64,000 nucleotides of DNA. Source: Crocodylus rhombifer. Its lineage: Eukaryota; Chordata; Crocodylia; Crocodylidae. Where the stretch lies: the NCBI GenBank assembly GCA_038503035.1, contig JAVSML010024588.1:233030-297029 (forward strand), read 5' to 3'. A program made the position numbers and the translations under genes. Below, piece by piece: positions 11,943 to 23,710 of the stretch (its first letter is position 1; the number at the start of each line of letters is the position of its first letter). The notes under the pieces are model-generated. The model made no database searches and was not told the origin of the DNA. It was given only the letters and a program-made list of their open reading frames with translations.

Positions 11943-14254
11943 TATTAAGAAGATATAACAGAAAATGTACAATGAAGTAAAATATGTAAGTGCTTCTCAA
12001 AGCTAAAATGTTGACTGAAAGAAGTTTTTAAAGTGAGGCATCCATTTGTGCTCCAACAAATTTGCAAGATATCTAAATTACATTTGCATGTGCAAATTCT
12101 CTCTCCTAAATGTATATGCAAGAGTCTAAATCTATTATGTGTATAGGTAGTGATTGTGGCTATGGAGAGGTTTCCATGGAGGGAGCCAAGAGGTCCCCTT
12201 ATCTCCGGTAACATATTGTAGTGCAAGTGGAGCACGGTGGCAGCACAGTTCAACATCCTAATGGAAGAAAAAGGGCAAATAGAAAATGATTCTCAAGGTA
12301 TGTTCTTAGAACAGCATAAAAGGCGGCACAAGGCAAATTTACAATTAAACAATTAAATGAATAACTGGATGTGAGGTTAAAGTTTACTAAAAGACATGGC
12401 CAAAACCTCTGATCTGTAGTATGAAACCTTTATTAATACTGAGAAGCAGCCAATGCTTGGCTGACTTCCAATTTTTTGCAAATGGGAGAACATTTTTTTT
12501 TTGCAAAGCACTTGGAGTATATAGAGTTTTTTTGTAATATTGCCAATTCAGATAAAAGAAAAGGTAAGGGAGGCCAGAAAACCAATATTAAAAAAAAATA
12601 AAAATGTCAAAGTTATAAAAATTTAAACAGAGAAAGACTTTTTAAAAAAAATATGATTAGAAATGTGGAAATAAAATGTAATGTCCATTATAAGAATTTT
12701 CTGCATATCTTTTTCCCAACAGTTATGGAAAATTAGAATGAAAAAAAAATATAGACATAATGCTGCTATGCAATTCTAAGTAATTCTTGACCTGCTTGCA
12801 AGGTTGAGTTGTTAAACAGGTAAACTTTACTTATTTATTGTTACAAAAGAATAGGACTTTTTGTATCATCAAAATTAGATTTTTGGTTTGCATTGCATTT
12901 CTAATATCACAGTCACAGGAAACAAGTGAAAACTTAAATGAGGCAATTGAAGGCCTATTACATTTTTTTGCACGTTGAATTTAGTAAATTCATGTATATT
13001 CAGATCAAAAAAGTATGTATGTAATGGTTATGTCTGTAGATAGACAGACAGATAATAGCATGTGTGTTCATAGGTTGTTAAAGCCTCAGGATGCACAAAG
13101 CAAAACAATTAAATGTAAATTCACAAGGTAAATCCTTCTTTTTAAAGATTGCAAATGATGTATTTTTAGTTGTTAGACTATATTCAGAATCCTCAGGACA
13201 CTACATCTAAAGGAATATCATTGCATTTTAGAGAAAGGACAGAAAGGGCTGGACAGGGAGAAAAAACTGAGATACCTAAAAGCATTATTTACTTTCACAG
13301 CTCTAATGGAAGATGCATTCCTGTTGAATTCTAGGGATAAGAAGAATATGAATACTCTCTCAGCAGATGTCCCAGTGAAAGCAGGCTAGCACAGGTGACT
13401 TCTAATCTCCTTTCTGGCTTTTACTATCCTCTAGTGGAGTTAGATCCTAGAGAGATAACAGTGAATCTGTTAAATGAATGTAGTAGTAAAATAGATTGTA
13501 ACACAGGGACTAGAAGAAGATGAAATAAGGAAATAAAAACTTAGAGGAATGTAAGGGAATAAGAGAAAGTAAAATGATGTGGAGAAGGAAGATAGGAGAG
13601 GGGAGAAAAAAGTGAGTAGAATGGAAATGGAAAAGAAAATGAATAGATTTATCAGCCTTTACTTATATACATTTAAGGGTGACAGAACACTATGGTGGAA
13701 AAAGTTGAAATGGACTGAGACTTGAGAAGAAGGAGAATTGGGAGAGGTATATAATGGATGGGAAAGATAACCATAGCAAATATAGAAAAGCTGAAAAGCT
13801 GAAAGATTGAGGGAAAATCTTAGTTAAATAAAAAAGCAGGGAAATGGCATGACTTAAAGACCATTTTATCAGTAGATGTCAAGGCATTTTATAAAGAATA
13901 TTGCTTTCATTTACCTCCTTCTTTGACTTCCTGACTTCTAGTCATGTTTACCAATATTTCAGTCTCTGGTATTATTTTAATCTCAGATTTTTCATCTCAA
14001 TGTCAATTTTTTTTAAATCAAAAGCCAAACAGAATGAATAGAACCCAGAGCTCTTGGGTCACACTTGCCTCCTGGAGAAAAAGTGAAAAGTGAGTTAGAT
14101 AAACTTTGTATTTCAACTCACTTTTTACACATTGCAAGAGGAAGAGGAAGAAGATGTGCAGCCCTAATAGCAGAGAGGGAGGAGCACATTCCATTGGTGG
14201 AGGAAGACAGGCAAGGTGGGAAGGATTGAGATGACCACCACCAAAAACAAGTGA
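11943..14254. other. Unique AT-rich DNA
   Basis: Long AT-rich non-coding stretch. It contains short A/T runs (12485-12500, 12580-12600), a small GACA/GATA run near 13033-13055 and a purine-rich segment at 13500-13760. I see no gene or repeat boundary. The block 13230-13440 may be a very old repeat, but no family is evident. Confidence 0.5.
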
Positions 14255-14525
14255 TGGGTGGTGGTGGTGGCTGGAGACTCCCCTTCTGCGGAGGACAGAT
14301 GGAGCCATCTGCCGGCCTGACCTGTTGTCTCAGGAGGTCTGCTGATTGCTCGGGGCCCAGATCCAAGATGTCACAGAGGGACTGCCAAGGCTCATGAGGC
14401 CCTCTGAGTACTACCCCATGATGTTCATCCATGTAGGCACCAATGATACTGCCAGGGGAGACCCTGAGTGCATTAAAAGTGACTACAGAGCTCTGGGTGC
14501 AAGGGTGAGGTAGTCTGGGGCTCAG
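14255..14525 (+). pseudogene. CR1 ORF1 esterase-domain remnant (SGNH blocks I and III)
   Basis: Plus-strand translation, changing frame, yields VVAGDS (catalytic Ser block, near 14265-14280), an ICRPD..SQEVC stretch, then FIHVGTNDTARGDPECIKSD (about 14424-14483), followed by RALGAR. The GDS and GTND blocks are hallmarks of the SGNH-hydrolase-like esterase known in ORF1 of CR1-clade elements. In the family the domain is thought to act on lipid or ester substrates during retrotransposition. The third block (DGxHLS) is absent here because the copy breaks off, but it is present in the CR1 at 39937. Stops and frame changes show it is dead. Confidence 0.75.
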
Positions 14526-14822
14526 GTTGTGTTCTTGTTGTCATCCAGCACAGGGCAACAAAAATGGTTTGGCATCTGGAGTACATGATTTATGAAGAGA
14601 GGCTGAGTGAACTGGGCTTATTTAATCTAGAGAAGAGAAGACTGAGAGAGAACTGGAACAGGTTACCCAGAGAAGTGGTGGAGGCTCTATCCTCAGAGGT
14701 TTTCAAAACCTGGCTAGACAAAGCCTTGGCTAGGATGATCTAGTCGGGGATGGTCCTGCTTTGAGCAGGCAGTTGGACTAGATGACCTCCTTTCCAACCT
14801 TAACTTTCTATGATTCTATGTT
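14255..14822 (+). mobile_element. CR1 LINE with internal deletion (ORF1 esterase piece + 3' end)
   Basis: Two parts of one CR1 joined head to tail. 14255-14540 is ORF1 sequence. 14540-14822 is the 3' end, with AACTGGGCTTATTTAATCTA, the TTGGACTAGATGACCTCC signature (14772-14789) and the terminal TCTATGATTCTATG repeat (14809-14822). Everything between mid ORF1 and the end of ORF2 (endonuclease and RT) is missing. A short GGT run (14255-14270) adjoins the left edge, which is not sharply defined. Confidence 0.85.
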
Positions 14823-15284
14823 TCCAAGATGCAAAGTCTTACTCCTGAGATTCACTTTGGACTCAATATGTTGTACCTTCTTCCTCTTCCCCCACCATGT
14901 ATAGATTCCATCATTTAATACTTTTCAGAATCCTCAGAGGCTTTTTCTACCCTAAAAAAATAGTACCTATTTTTAGCAACATTCCTTTTTTGTCTTTTTT
15001 TTTAGTATTTGTACACAATTTAGCAAGGTGTTGGTCCCTGATAGGGATTCCAGATACAAAGATGGTGGTAATGGCAATTAATCAGTTACATTATTGCTAC
15101 ACGGTAATGTAGGTAAGAATTCTGAGTTTATCTGCGAGTCATGAAAGCCTTCTTGAAAGACATTAATGGGACTGCATGCATAAGTGCCTACAAAAATGAA
15201 CAAATACACCTTAATGTGTCAGACCAGTAATGCAAAACGTTAACATTTTCAATGTACTGTCTTCATCACTTAGGTATTTGAACA
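14823..15284. other. Unique DNA
   Basis: No coding or repeat recognised. T-rich run at 14985-15005. Confidence 0.45.
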
Positions 15285-15425
15285 TTTCACAATCACATTA
15301 TCATCACATTACCCCAATGAAGCAGGAAAATACTGTTGTTTCACGGTAACAAAAAGAGAACATGAGGCATACAGAGGTTAAATGGTTTTCCTGTACTGTG
15401 TAGTAGAACTGGGAAATGAGCTAAT
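15285..15425 (-). mobile_element. MIR-like tRNA-derived SINE
   Basis: Reads as the reverse complement of a MIR core and tail. TTACCCCAATGAAGCAGGAA (15309-15328) and CATGAGGCATACAGAGGTTA (15361-15380) correspond to the conserved MIR 3' region, followed by a worn GTGTAGTAGAACTGGGAAAT part. Diverged, and the tRNA head is not clear. Confidence 0.6.
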
Positions 15426-17391
15426 ATCTTTGAAGATTCATCCCATTCCCCCAGCCATAAAACTTCCCATCCTTCATTCCATCCAGACACAATAGTAGTG
15501 GTGCAGGCTTCAATTTACTGTTCTATAAATGATCCATGACCTATGTGAAATAAGTCTAGATCTGAGGGGCTAATTCAGTCCCTGTGGTCATTCACACTTT
15601 TGTTTCTTTGCTTATAATGCCAACATTTGTCAGTTTTAATAGTTGTCCTTGCTATGTGGCTATTTCTCACAAGTAACAGATACCCTAAGTTTTAAAAACT
15701 TGTGGTCATTGGCAAATAAAAGTGTAGGAGAACAAAAACTGGAGGTAGGGAAGAGAAACTGTGCATGATATTAGCTACCATACATAGAAGTGTGAGATGA
15801 TGATGAATACATGTAATCTGATCAAAAGTATCTTTGGAAAATTCTTTATTATAATTCCGTAAAAGCTCTAATTTAGCAAGGTATTTAATCAGGTGCCAAC
15901 TTTTAAGAATGGCAGGATCTATACAGACTTCAACAAGGCGCTTCAGTGTGAATATGCATATGTTTAAAGTTAAGCATATGCTTAAGTATTTTGCCAAGTA
16001 CTTGAATGTAGGATCAATCAGTCATCTATTCTTTTTAAAGCTGTTTGAAGCTTAAAGTCCAGACAAACCTCTGTATTACTAATAGGAAAGAGTACATTTC
16101 TATACTATAGGAGCCAGACCTTAATTGTCACTTATTTCTATAATATATATTATACAAAGACATCTCTGGGTGCAATAAGGAAAAAAAAATCCTAAACAAA
16201 CAGTTGGGGGAAAAAAGGTGTGAATTTGAAAAAAAGAACATTCCAAACATTAATGCTTCTTCTATAATAATGGTGTTAATTAATTCTACATGAAAAAGCT
16301 CAGATTCCAGAGTATCAAGTTGTGAGCTCATTATTTTAAATGCATAGCATGATTGAATTTAGAACAATAGTAGTTTAAACAAAGACTAAGGTAGTCCCTA
16401 TAGGATTCTTATAAAAACTATCATTGTAAGTGAAAGGAATATCATGTACAATTTGTTTTACACTTTTGTTTACATATAACCTGCATGGAAAAATTAAAAG
16501 GCATATAGTGCCAAATAAAGTCAGCCAAATAGAGTTCTCTGTATGAATGAGATGAAGGAAACAAAATTGTGTTTTTCCATACACAACCTCTTGGAGATAT
16601 CTTCTCTAATGAATTCTAGAGCTCAATCATATCTCATATGCCAAATTTTCATCAAAGAGCACGGATCTAATGAAAAGGCCTGTGGCTAAACTGAGGGGTT
16701 TTTTTCCTCCTCCTTTTTTTTTTAGTGTGAACTTTGCAAATCTTGCCTTAAGCTGTAATTTGCAATTCCCATCACCAGCTTGTGGCTGATCATATAAAGA
16801 GTAGAGGAATAAAAAGTTCAAGGAAGATCTCAACAATAGAGAACTAAATTTTGCTCAAGTATCATTATGGGCACAGACAGAAGTGATTTTTTTTTTTGCC
16901 CAATCTGGCCACAGAAAGTGGTTTATAGCCATGACCAAGCCCAAGTGCATGACTGCAGACAGCTTTAAAAAAATGATGGGCCAGGTGAAAGTCTGAATCC
17001 TCACTGCATGAGGGGTCAGATGAAGATGTTTCAAAAAAGCATCTTCTGTAACTTCTATCTGTTTGCCTGTAATCCTGGAGCTGTTTTCAGAATGGGAGGG
17101 GGGAAAGGGAAAGGAGGGAGTTTGGTCTGGGGATTCCCTAGCGGGAGCCGGAGAAGAGGGGGTTTTGGAGGCTCCCCCCCAAAGTGTGGGGGCTCCAATA
17201 CACCCATCCCAACCTTCAGCTTTGGATGGGAACCCCTAGAATGAGATCCCTCTGCTCCCTTTCCCTAAAACCAACACTGAACTTCTGTTTGTTCCAGGGT
17301 ATCACTGCAACTCAGAATGCTTCCTGCAAAGCATTTTCATTTACAATTTGGAGTCACACTTCTGTTTGCACCCTATATGCCATTTGCTTTT
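15426..17391. other. Unique AT-rich DNA
   Basis: AT-rich, non-coding by appearance. Short T/A runs occur at 16178-16190, 16710-16725 and 16885-16900. A purine-rich, G-rich patch (17085-17180) gives artefactual open frames. Confidence 0.5.
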
Positions 17392-17396
17392 ATTGT
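17392..17396. repeat. LTR target-site duplication, left copy (ATTGT)
   Basis: ATTGT directly before the TGTA start of the LTR, repeated exactly at 18509-18513. Confidence 0.8.
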
Positions 17397-17687
17397 TGTA
17401 AATGTCTTATTTTATTTCTGTATAACTGCCGCGCGACACTCTCACATTTATGTAACCTTGTAGTTTTGGCTACTAATCAAAATGAAAGCTTTATATTTTC
17501 CCACGCTTGTATTAAGCTGCATATGCGTATTTTGTAAGTTTCATTTCTTATTTATGTGTCATTCCTGCAGAAACGAAACTTATGTAGAAAATCTACCCAG
17601 TAACTATTATGTAAAAGAAAACGATCCTATCTCTGTATGCTTAGCTTATATCATAGTTAGTGTCACAGAGGCAGTCCAACCAACATC

Positions 17688-17693
17688 TATAAA
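17688..17693 (+). promoter_or_regulatory. Putative TATA box of the solo LTR
   Basis: TATAAA followed by AGAGGC, 291 bases into the LTR and 454 bases before the AATAAA. Spacing suits U3/R/U5 organisation. Confidence 0.45.
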
Positions 17694-17872
17694 GAGGCAT
17701 AGAGGCAAGAAGTAGCAGAGACGATGGCTGAACAACCCTTCAGGCTTGATCACCCTGTAGCCAGTCCTCAGCCTCCCCACCTGGGCGTATCCCAGCGAAA
17801 ACCAAGGCCTTGAAAATCCGACAATTGACAGCGATTCACCATGTTACAGTTTTGTTATCTATCATCCTGTTC

Positions 17873-17979
17873 ATGAGCTGTTGACCAGCCCTAGGACTAA
17901 CTAGTGAGTAGCCGCACCTGTCCCACAAGGGGTGGAAAGCAAGGGCTCACTACTGAACCCTGTGGGCCAACAGACCCCC
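17873..17979 (+). repeat. Internal LTR repeat, copy 1
   Basis: About 107 bp from ATGAGCTGTTGACCAG to CCAACAGACCCC, closely matched by 18218-18324. Shared words include GCAAGGGCT, ATGAGCTGTTGA and CCAACAGAC. The start-to-start distance is 345 bp. Confidence 0.8.
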
Positions 17980-18146
17980 TTTGTATCTGGCATACTGTAA
18001 CTGAAAAAACATCGGAGACTCCACCTCTTGACTGCCTCTCTTCATAGCTTAGACAGCATATCTACGCTTTCTATACTTATATTTACTGCAACTTCATTCC
18101 AGCCGGTCTCCCCTCTTATTCGTAAGAGGGTGAGGCCAGGTGAGTG

Positions 18147-18152
18147 AATAAA
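18147..18152 (+). terminator. Putative LTR polyadenylation signal
   Basis: AATAAA in GTGAATAAAACAAA, downstream of the candidate TATA box. The conventional marker of the R/U5 border. Confidence 0.45.
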
Positions 18153-18217
18153 ACAAATTTTTATATTTTACCTTATATTTACTCCATAATAACTTTTACC
18201 ACTAACACCCTATCTCA

Positions 18218-18324
18218 ATGAGCTGTTGAACAGTTCTGGGACTTAAGGAGTTGGCAGCTGCACCTAGCCCATTGGGTTAGAATGCAAGGGCTTACTCCAG
18301 AACCCCGTGAACCAACAGACATCC
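18218..18324 (+). repeat. Internal LTR repeat, copy 2
   Basis: Partner of 17873-17979, starting ATGAGCTGTTGAACAG and ending CCAACAGACATCC. Roughly three quarters of positions agree by eye, so the duplication predates the insertion. Confidence 0.8.
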
Positions 18325-18508
18325 TACAAACTTATTATAGAAAACTAACAACTTACTCTAAGTCGTCTACTTGTGCCAACTCAGCGAACCTCGAAGGCGG
18401 TCATAAAGCTACCTCCAATCCTGCCCCACAAGCCGCGCACTCGCCCGCTCCGTAAAGCCCGCGGCTCCCCAAGCGGTGCTGGAATCGCTAGCCCGGCATT
18501 CCGCCACA

Positions 18509-18513
18509 ATTGT
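18509..18513. repeat. LTR target-site duplication, right copy (ATTGT)
   Basis: Exact repeat of 17392-17396, immediately after the CACA end of the LTR. Confidence 0.8.
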
Positions 18514-21500
18514 TTATGTTTAACAAGAAGAAGCACTGTTTAATTAATTCCGTTGTTCTGGATCTAGATAAGTGAACTTTCAAATATGAACTTCCAAATT
18601 ACATCTGCAAAACATATCTGAAAACACAAAATGGTTGATTCAAGTTCAAAACAAATCTTTCTGTCTATAAAAGCTATTTCAAATTCTGACTAATTTTGTA
18701 TATTCCCCTAATGGTGGGCATATAGTGATCATTTCATGTGAAACTTAGAAGCAAGAACTTGGAAGTTCAGCCCAAATTGCTTCTTGAAATAGTGCATTAA
18801 TTAAGCATTGACAGAAGAGAAAAGTAGCTTTTACATACTTTCAAGCTGGTATCCCCCAAGGCATTTAAACAACTTCGAGGTTGACAATACAGAAATCTTC
18901 ATTCATTTTTTGGGTCTGCTGTCATGATCTCTCCCTTTTAAATAGAAAAGAATCTGAGCTACATCTTTAGCTGAATCCAGCTAACGATTGCTGTTGGAGC
19001 CAGTTTTTACTTCCCCTCATCCTTGAACTGACCACGGATGACTCAGCCCTCATCATAGGTCAGAGCTGCTCTGAGTTTAGCACAGGGCATAACCTAGTAC
19101 AGGTCATCTAACTTGTATCTACTAAACAGTCCCTTATGGACCATTTTACTGCCTGGGTTGGGCAATGTACCACACACGCAATTCCTTCCCATACTTCCCT
19201 TAAAATAAACTTTCAATCTCCATTGTCCAGTATACAAAACTAGAACACTGGAAGCCCAGAGATGAGTTATAAATTAAGAGTCAAGATTTCAAGGTTTTCC
19301 TGTTTTCCCTGTCTTGCACCTCAATACACACAAATAATTTAGTCGGCTTTATTCAGTAATAGATCTGACGAATGCTGCCTAATATAACCTCATCAAAGAA
19401 AAGGAAATTGAACTATTATATCACAAGCATAATCTCTGAATTGTGGAAAGGCTTTGAATATCTCATATTCTGGAAGTCTCAATCGCTGATCATTATCCAA
19501 ACAAAGGCAGAAGATGAAAACAAATTTCCTCAATACAGAATCCAAGAGGTTCCTGGATTTGTATTATTCTTCTGGAGCTAACTAAAGTTTGATTTAATCT
19601 TTATGCTTTCTAAATGATTAACAGTTCCTTAGATTCTTTAAATTATCTTAATACATTGATAAAGGTATCAAAAGATTAAACAAAGTGGTTATATATCAAT
19701 ATACAAAAATATGTGTATACTTTTCCTATTATACTTTTCCTGTATATTAAATGTGATTGTAAAAGACCTAAGTTTAACCTATAGATAGCTAGGATTTTTT
19801 TAATATGCTATGGTTGACCATAGATTTGTGGTTATATAACTTTTAATTTAAATCTTCATCTTTTATGAATGATTTGCAGTGGTTGAATACTCGAGAAAAG
19901 GTATTCATCAACTAATTTAGTTGATAAATAATAGCAAAATTTGCTAAATAATGCATTTGATGACTAATATTCAATCAGCTGTACTAGCCATGAACAGAGC
20001 TCAAGAAGTGCAGATGTTCAATTTAATAAGCTTCCAGAAATGTGAATATTTATCTGAATATATGCAAAATGACTTGTATTGTTTATTCTGCAAAAAAATG
20101 ACTGGGAACACAAACTTCCTTGTGAGCTTCATAATAACATATATATTTATTCTTACAAGACTAGAAATTTCATGAAATCAGTTTCTCTCAAGTACCCTCT
20201 GAGTAGATAAGGATCTACAGATATATGTGAGTATAGATTTAAAAGCATGACATAACTGGGGTCTCTATGTTATGTTACCAGAATAAAAATAAACATAACA
20301 ATAATAATAAATTAATGTAAAACAAAAATTAAATGAAAATTTTTCAGTCCAACTTCCCAGACCATATTTGTCATACATAAAACACCTCAAGTTTTCTCCA
20401 TACTGTTAATAAAATTTATCAATAAATAAAATTGATATCTTGTAATGTAATAAATTGTGTTCATAATATACCACACAGTGTGCATGTAAAATTTACATCT
20501 CTCAGTACAGTATACAGAAGTCCCACAATTCTGATTGAACAATTTTAGTTTTATTTTCTCAGCACTGCTTATTTCGTTATGGGAAATATTAGAAAGAAGC
20601 ATGATTATTTTTATTGCTTGCCATTTTTTTCAAGAATATGTAATGCAAAATTAGTAATTCTTACATTTTGCTTAACTGAAACACTGCCAAATATCTGAGG
20701 CATCCAGTCCTGGTTCCATACAAGAATCATGGAACAGATCCATCAAGAATCAATGTAAGTACTTAGGCATACAAATTTTCATGAAAAACCTGTAGCAGTA
20801 ACTTTTGGCAATTTTATTTATTCAGATTTTGGAGTAAAGTATCTTAAATGTCAATGGTAGGCACATGGGAAAAAACCTTAGAGAAATGTAACCATATTTT
20901 TCTACCCTTCATGAAGAAATACTCCTATGCTTTATACAAAAATATCTTTTTAGCGGCATTTTATATGTCTGCATTTTGCTAGCAATCTCAAATGGCACAT
21001 CTCAAACTGTTTTTATTAACACTACAAAACCTATCATATTTCTAAGGCGCTTAAAGGCATATTCTACATTTATATTACATATGGAACTTCTATTGGCACA
21101 AATAGACATAGATGCCCTGATGTAGATTAGTTCCTTGCAATTACTCCATTTTTCGTGTATTACAGGAAGCAAAAACCCATTAACGTGTTTGTTGCCAGGG
21201 GAGGGTAGGAAATGAGAATACTTAGAAATGGATACAATAAAACTAATTTGCTTTCTGGATATTCATGATGGTCTCATTTGAAAAGTTTGGCTATGCATTC
21301 AAATGATTGGGTGCTTAACTCTGAATATTTTACAAACTGGTGTTATGACTCATTGAAAACTCATGTTTCCTCCTTTCAAGTGAATTCCTTACCTATTAAT
21401 AGAGCTGTATGATAGGTTGCGTAAAATCTGCATATTTTTCAATATCCCTTTTCCTGAACCTATTCTAGCAGTGTCAAAAATTTGTTTCATGTGCTAACCT

Positions 21501-21681
21501 AGGATTTCCCTTTCACAGCTGCTAAGTCCTGATCCTTAATCACCTGAAAAGCTCTCCACACAGAGAACTTTATGGATGTTTGTAGACCTGCTCCAGGAGG
21601 CAGCAGGGATGGTGGGGTGGATGCTTTAATTAGCAAGCCACACTGATTAAAAGCACCCAAGCATCACATGTAACAGCATCC
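18514..21681. other. Unique AT-rich DNA
   Basis: Three kilobases of AT-rich, apparently non-coding sequence. The frames at 19372-19581, 19951-20175 and 20387-20602 are low-complexity and without domains. No repeat boundary found. Confidence 0.5.
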
Positions 21682-21773
21682 CTGTGCTGAGAAAATGGCA
21701 GCAAGGCACTTTGAACTAAAGTTCATTTGATGAACTTCGGTTCAAAGTGCACCAGCACCATTTCTCAGTGCAG
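21682..21773. mobile_element. Hairpin element
   Basis: Inverted repeat of ~92 bp: CTGTGCTGAGAAAATGG...CACTTTGAACTAAAGTTCAT, a 3-base loop (TTG), then ATGAACTTCGGTTCAAAGTG...CCATTTCTCAGTGCAG. The arms pair with a few mismatches. It may be the core of a larger non-autonomous element (about 21540-21910), since flanking words are repeat-like, but outer ends are not clear. Confidence 0.6.
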
Positions 21774-22503
21774 GGGCACTGATAGACATGACACAGGAGG
21801 CTGCTAGAGTGCATTCATTTTCACACTCCGCAGACTCGATTAACAGAGTCTGCTCTGATGTGCTGGATTTACAGCATGTTGAGCAGCCTCCCTGCATGTG
21901 TGTAAGTGCCTTATATTACCGGTGTACTATCTTCAGATTTACATTGCCAGAAACCAGCATGAACCACAGCTGAGTCTGCCTCGATGTCTCTTTAAAATGG
22001 CAAAGCAATGTAAAGTTATCACTGACTTACATCAGGCCATTTTGAACAAACTAAACTATGTGAAAAAAATCCATTTATCACTGTGATATATATATAGTAA
22101 CCCACCTCAGATAAATGCTTCTGTTCACTTCAATGGATTCCCTAGCCCTGGTTCACTGCTTCTCTATTTATTGTGACATTTTATAAACATTATTTGTTTT
22201 ATGTTTTTTAGTCTCTGCATTGAACAAAATATTGCACTGCTGCAGTTTATGAAGAAATAATTAAAGAATAATCATACAGCTGGGAATAAAAATGCTATAA
22301 TATAACTATAGCAGTAAGACAACAAGTGGATGAACCCTATGTGACTGATTTTTAGAGATGGTGAAATGAACAATTCAGGCTGAATTTAAAAGGACCTGCA
22401 GGTGCTCTGTACCCAGTAAAAGCAGGCCAGCCTTGTTTTATCCACACTGCAGCATCAACCATATTTTGATCTGAAAAGGATTCATTAATTTTCCTTTTCA
22501 TCA
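21774..22503. other. Unique DNA
   Basis: No coding or boundary recognised. Contains a short TATATATA run (22087-22096). Confidence 0.45.
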
Positions 22504-22511
22504 TTGAAAAA

Positions 22512-23276
22512 TAGGGCTGTGCAAAGCTTCGGTCCCTGATTTGATTTGGCCCAATTCAGTGGCTGAATCTCTGAATCCAGATTGAATCAGAGGACCCTTT
22601 AATCTCTCCAAATTGAATCAGAGCCATCCAGATCAATTCAGAGAGATTCGGAAAGATTTGGAGATTTGGACATAGACATAGCTTTAAATATTTTTTCTAC
22701 ATACCTCTAGGTAGCAGGCAGCTTGTGAATGCTGAGATGCTGGGGCACATGGAGGATCCTCAGCATACTCAGCAGCATACACAGAAGTGGGCCAGAAGCA
22801 CTTCCAGTCCACTTCCAGGTCTGCCAAGGAGCACACGGGGGCCCCCCATTCCCCCCAGCTCAGCAACTGATGTCTCCTGAGTTTGGGGGGGGCACCTGGG
22901 GTCCCTCTGCCACTGATTATCAAGCCGGGAAGGTGTAAGGGGGCCCCCCTGCATGCTCCCCAGTGGACCCAGAAGTGAACCAGAAGTACTTCCAGTCCAC
23001 TTCTGGGTTCACCACTGAGCACATGGTGGGCCCCCTGCACTACAGGATACGCCATCTGCCCCAGCATCACAGCTTTCATAAGCTGTGCTGAAACCTTGAG
23101 GTATGCAGAAAAAACATTTAAAGCTATGTCTATGTCCAAATCAATGATTCTCCGAATCTTCAGATTTGGCCAAATCAAATCAGGGATAGTGATCCAAATC
23201 AACTACTCAAATCACTGGCCCTGATTTGGGCTGAATCCTAATCCAAATCAAATAGGGCTGGCTTTTCACACCCCTA
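22512..23276 (+). mobile_element. Non-autonomous hAT element, copy B (whole-length palindrome)
   Basis: A 765-bp element with ends TAGGGCTGTGCAAAGC and GGCTTTTCACACCCCTA (one base of GGCTTTTCACA varies from copy A). It is flanked by TTGAAAAA (22504-22511) and TTAAATAA (23277-23284), a worn 8-bp duplication (6/8). Nearly the whole unit is an inverted repeat. The ATAGCTTTAAATATTTTTTC block at 22677 is answered by GAAAAAACATTTAAAGCTAT at about 23107. TTCCAGTCCACTTCC (22803) is answered by the AGAAGTGAACCAGAAGTACT block near 22970. GATTC/GAATC clusters lie under both ends. No transposase coding. Confidence 0.82.
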
Positions 23277-23340
23277 TTAAATAAGCATCCTCATGACATA
23301 ATCCCCATCTTCTCTCACACAGACCACCAGTCATAAAGAA

Positions 23341-23345
23341 ATGGC
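23341..23345. repeat. LTR target-site duplication, left copy (ATGGC)
   Basis: ATGGC (possibly ATGGCT) before the LTR, repeated exactly at 23965-23969. Confidence 0.75.
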
Positions 23346-23508
23346 TATCACGCTGCTGTTCGATTGCAGCGCAAGGGACCGGAACAGAGGGGTTAGAAGG
23401 GCAGATTACCTCACTATGGGAAGGTTAACGTGAGTCCAGCTCACATCGCCTGAAGAGACTGGAGGTGAGGTGACAGTCACAGAGACGGAGAGTAGTTGAA
23501 GGTAGAGG

Positions 23509-23514
23509 TTTATT
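23509..23514 (-). terminator. Putative LTR polyadenylation signal
   Basis: TTTATT on the plus strand, AATAAA on the minus strand, in a GTAAATAAACC context inside the reverse LTR. Confidence 0.5.
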
Positions 23515-23710
23515 TACTCACAGCGACCGTTGAGGAGAGAAACGAGATGCAGAGAAGTAGACTGCTAATCATGTCAGGGCCGGCAATGAAGTGGTGTTCG
23601 GCGGTTGCTAATCGCAAACGGGAGGCGGAAGCTAGGTGACCAGGCCAGTGTCCCTTGTGATAATCGAAGCGGGTGATGAACGACTTTGCTTGGGTGTGGC
23701 TGTGCACTCC

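Larger units (their letters stand above)
17397..18508 (+). mobile_element. Solo LTR of an endogenous retrovirus
   Basis: A 1,112-bp unit starts TGTAAATG and ends CCGCCACA (TG...CA). It is bracketed by identical 5-bp duplications ATTGT (17392-17396, 18509-18513), the classic retroviral integration footprint. A TATAAA box (17688-17693) and an AATAAA signal (18147-18152) in plus orientation support the strand. CpGs are still frequent (for example CCGCGCACTCGCCCGC region, 18430-18470), unlike the flanking DNA, so the insertion looks relatively young. No gag, pol or env coding is present next to it, so it is a recombination-derived solo LTR. It carries an internal duplication (see 17873 and 18218). 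Orientation is less certain than the boundaries. Confidence 0.85.

Noticed and set aside
22684..23202. A 172-codon minus-strand open frame
   Set aside because: It spans the palindromic interior of hAT copy B and has no similarity to a transposase. The same composition gives shorter frames on the other strand.
23510..23707. A small viral-type protein inside the reverse LTR
   Set aside because: 65 codons in the R/U5 region with no known domain; better explained as chance in a CpG-rich LTR.
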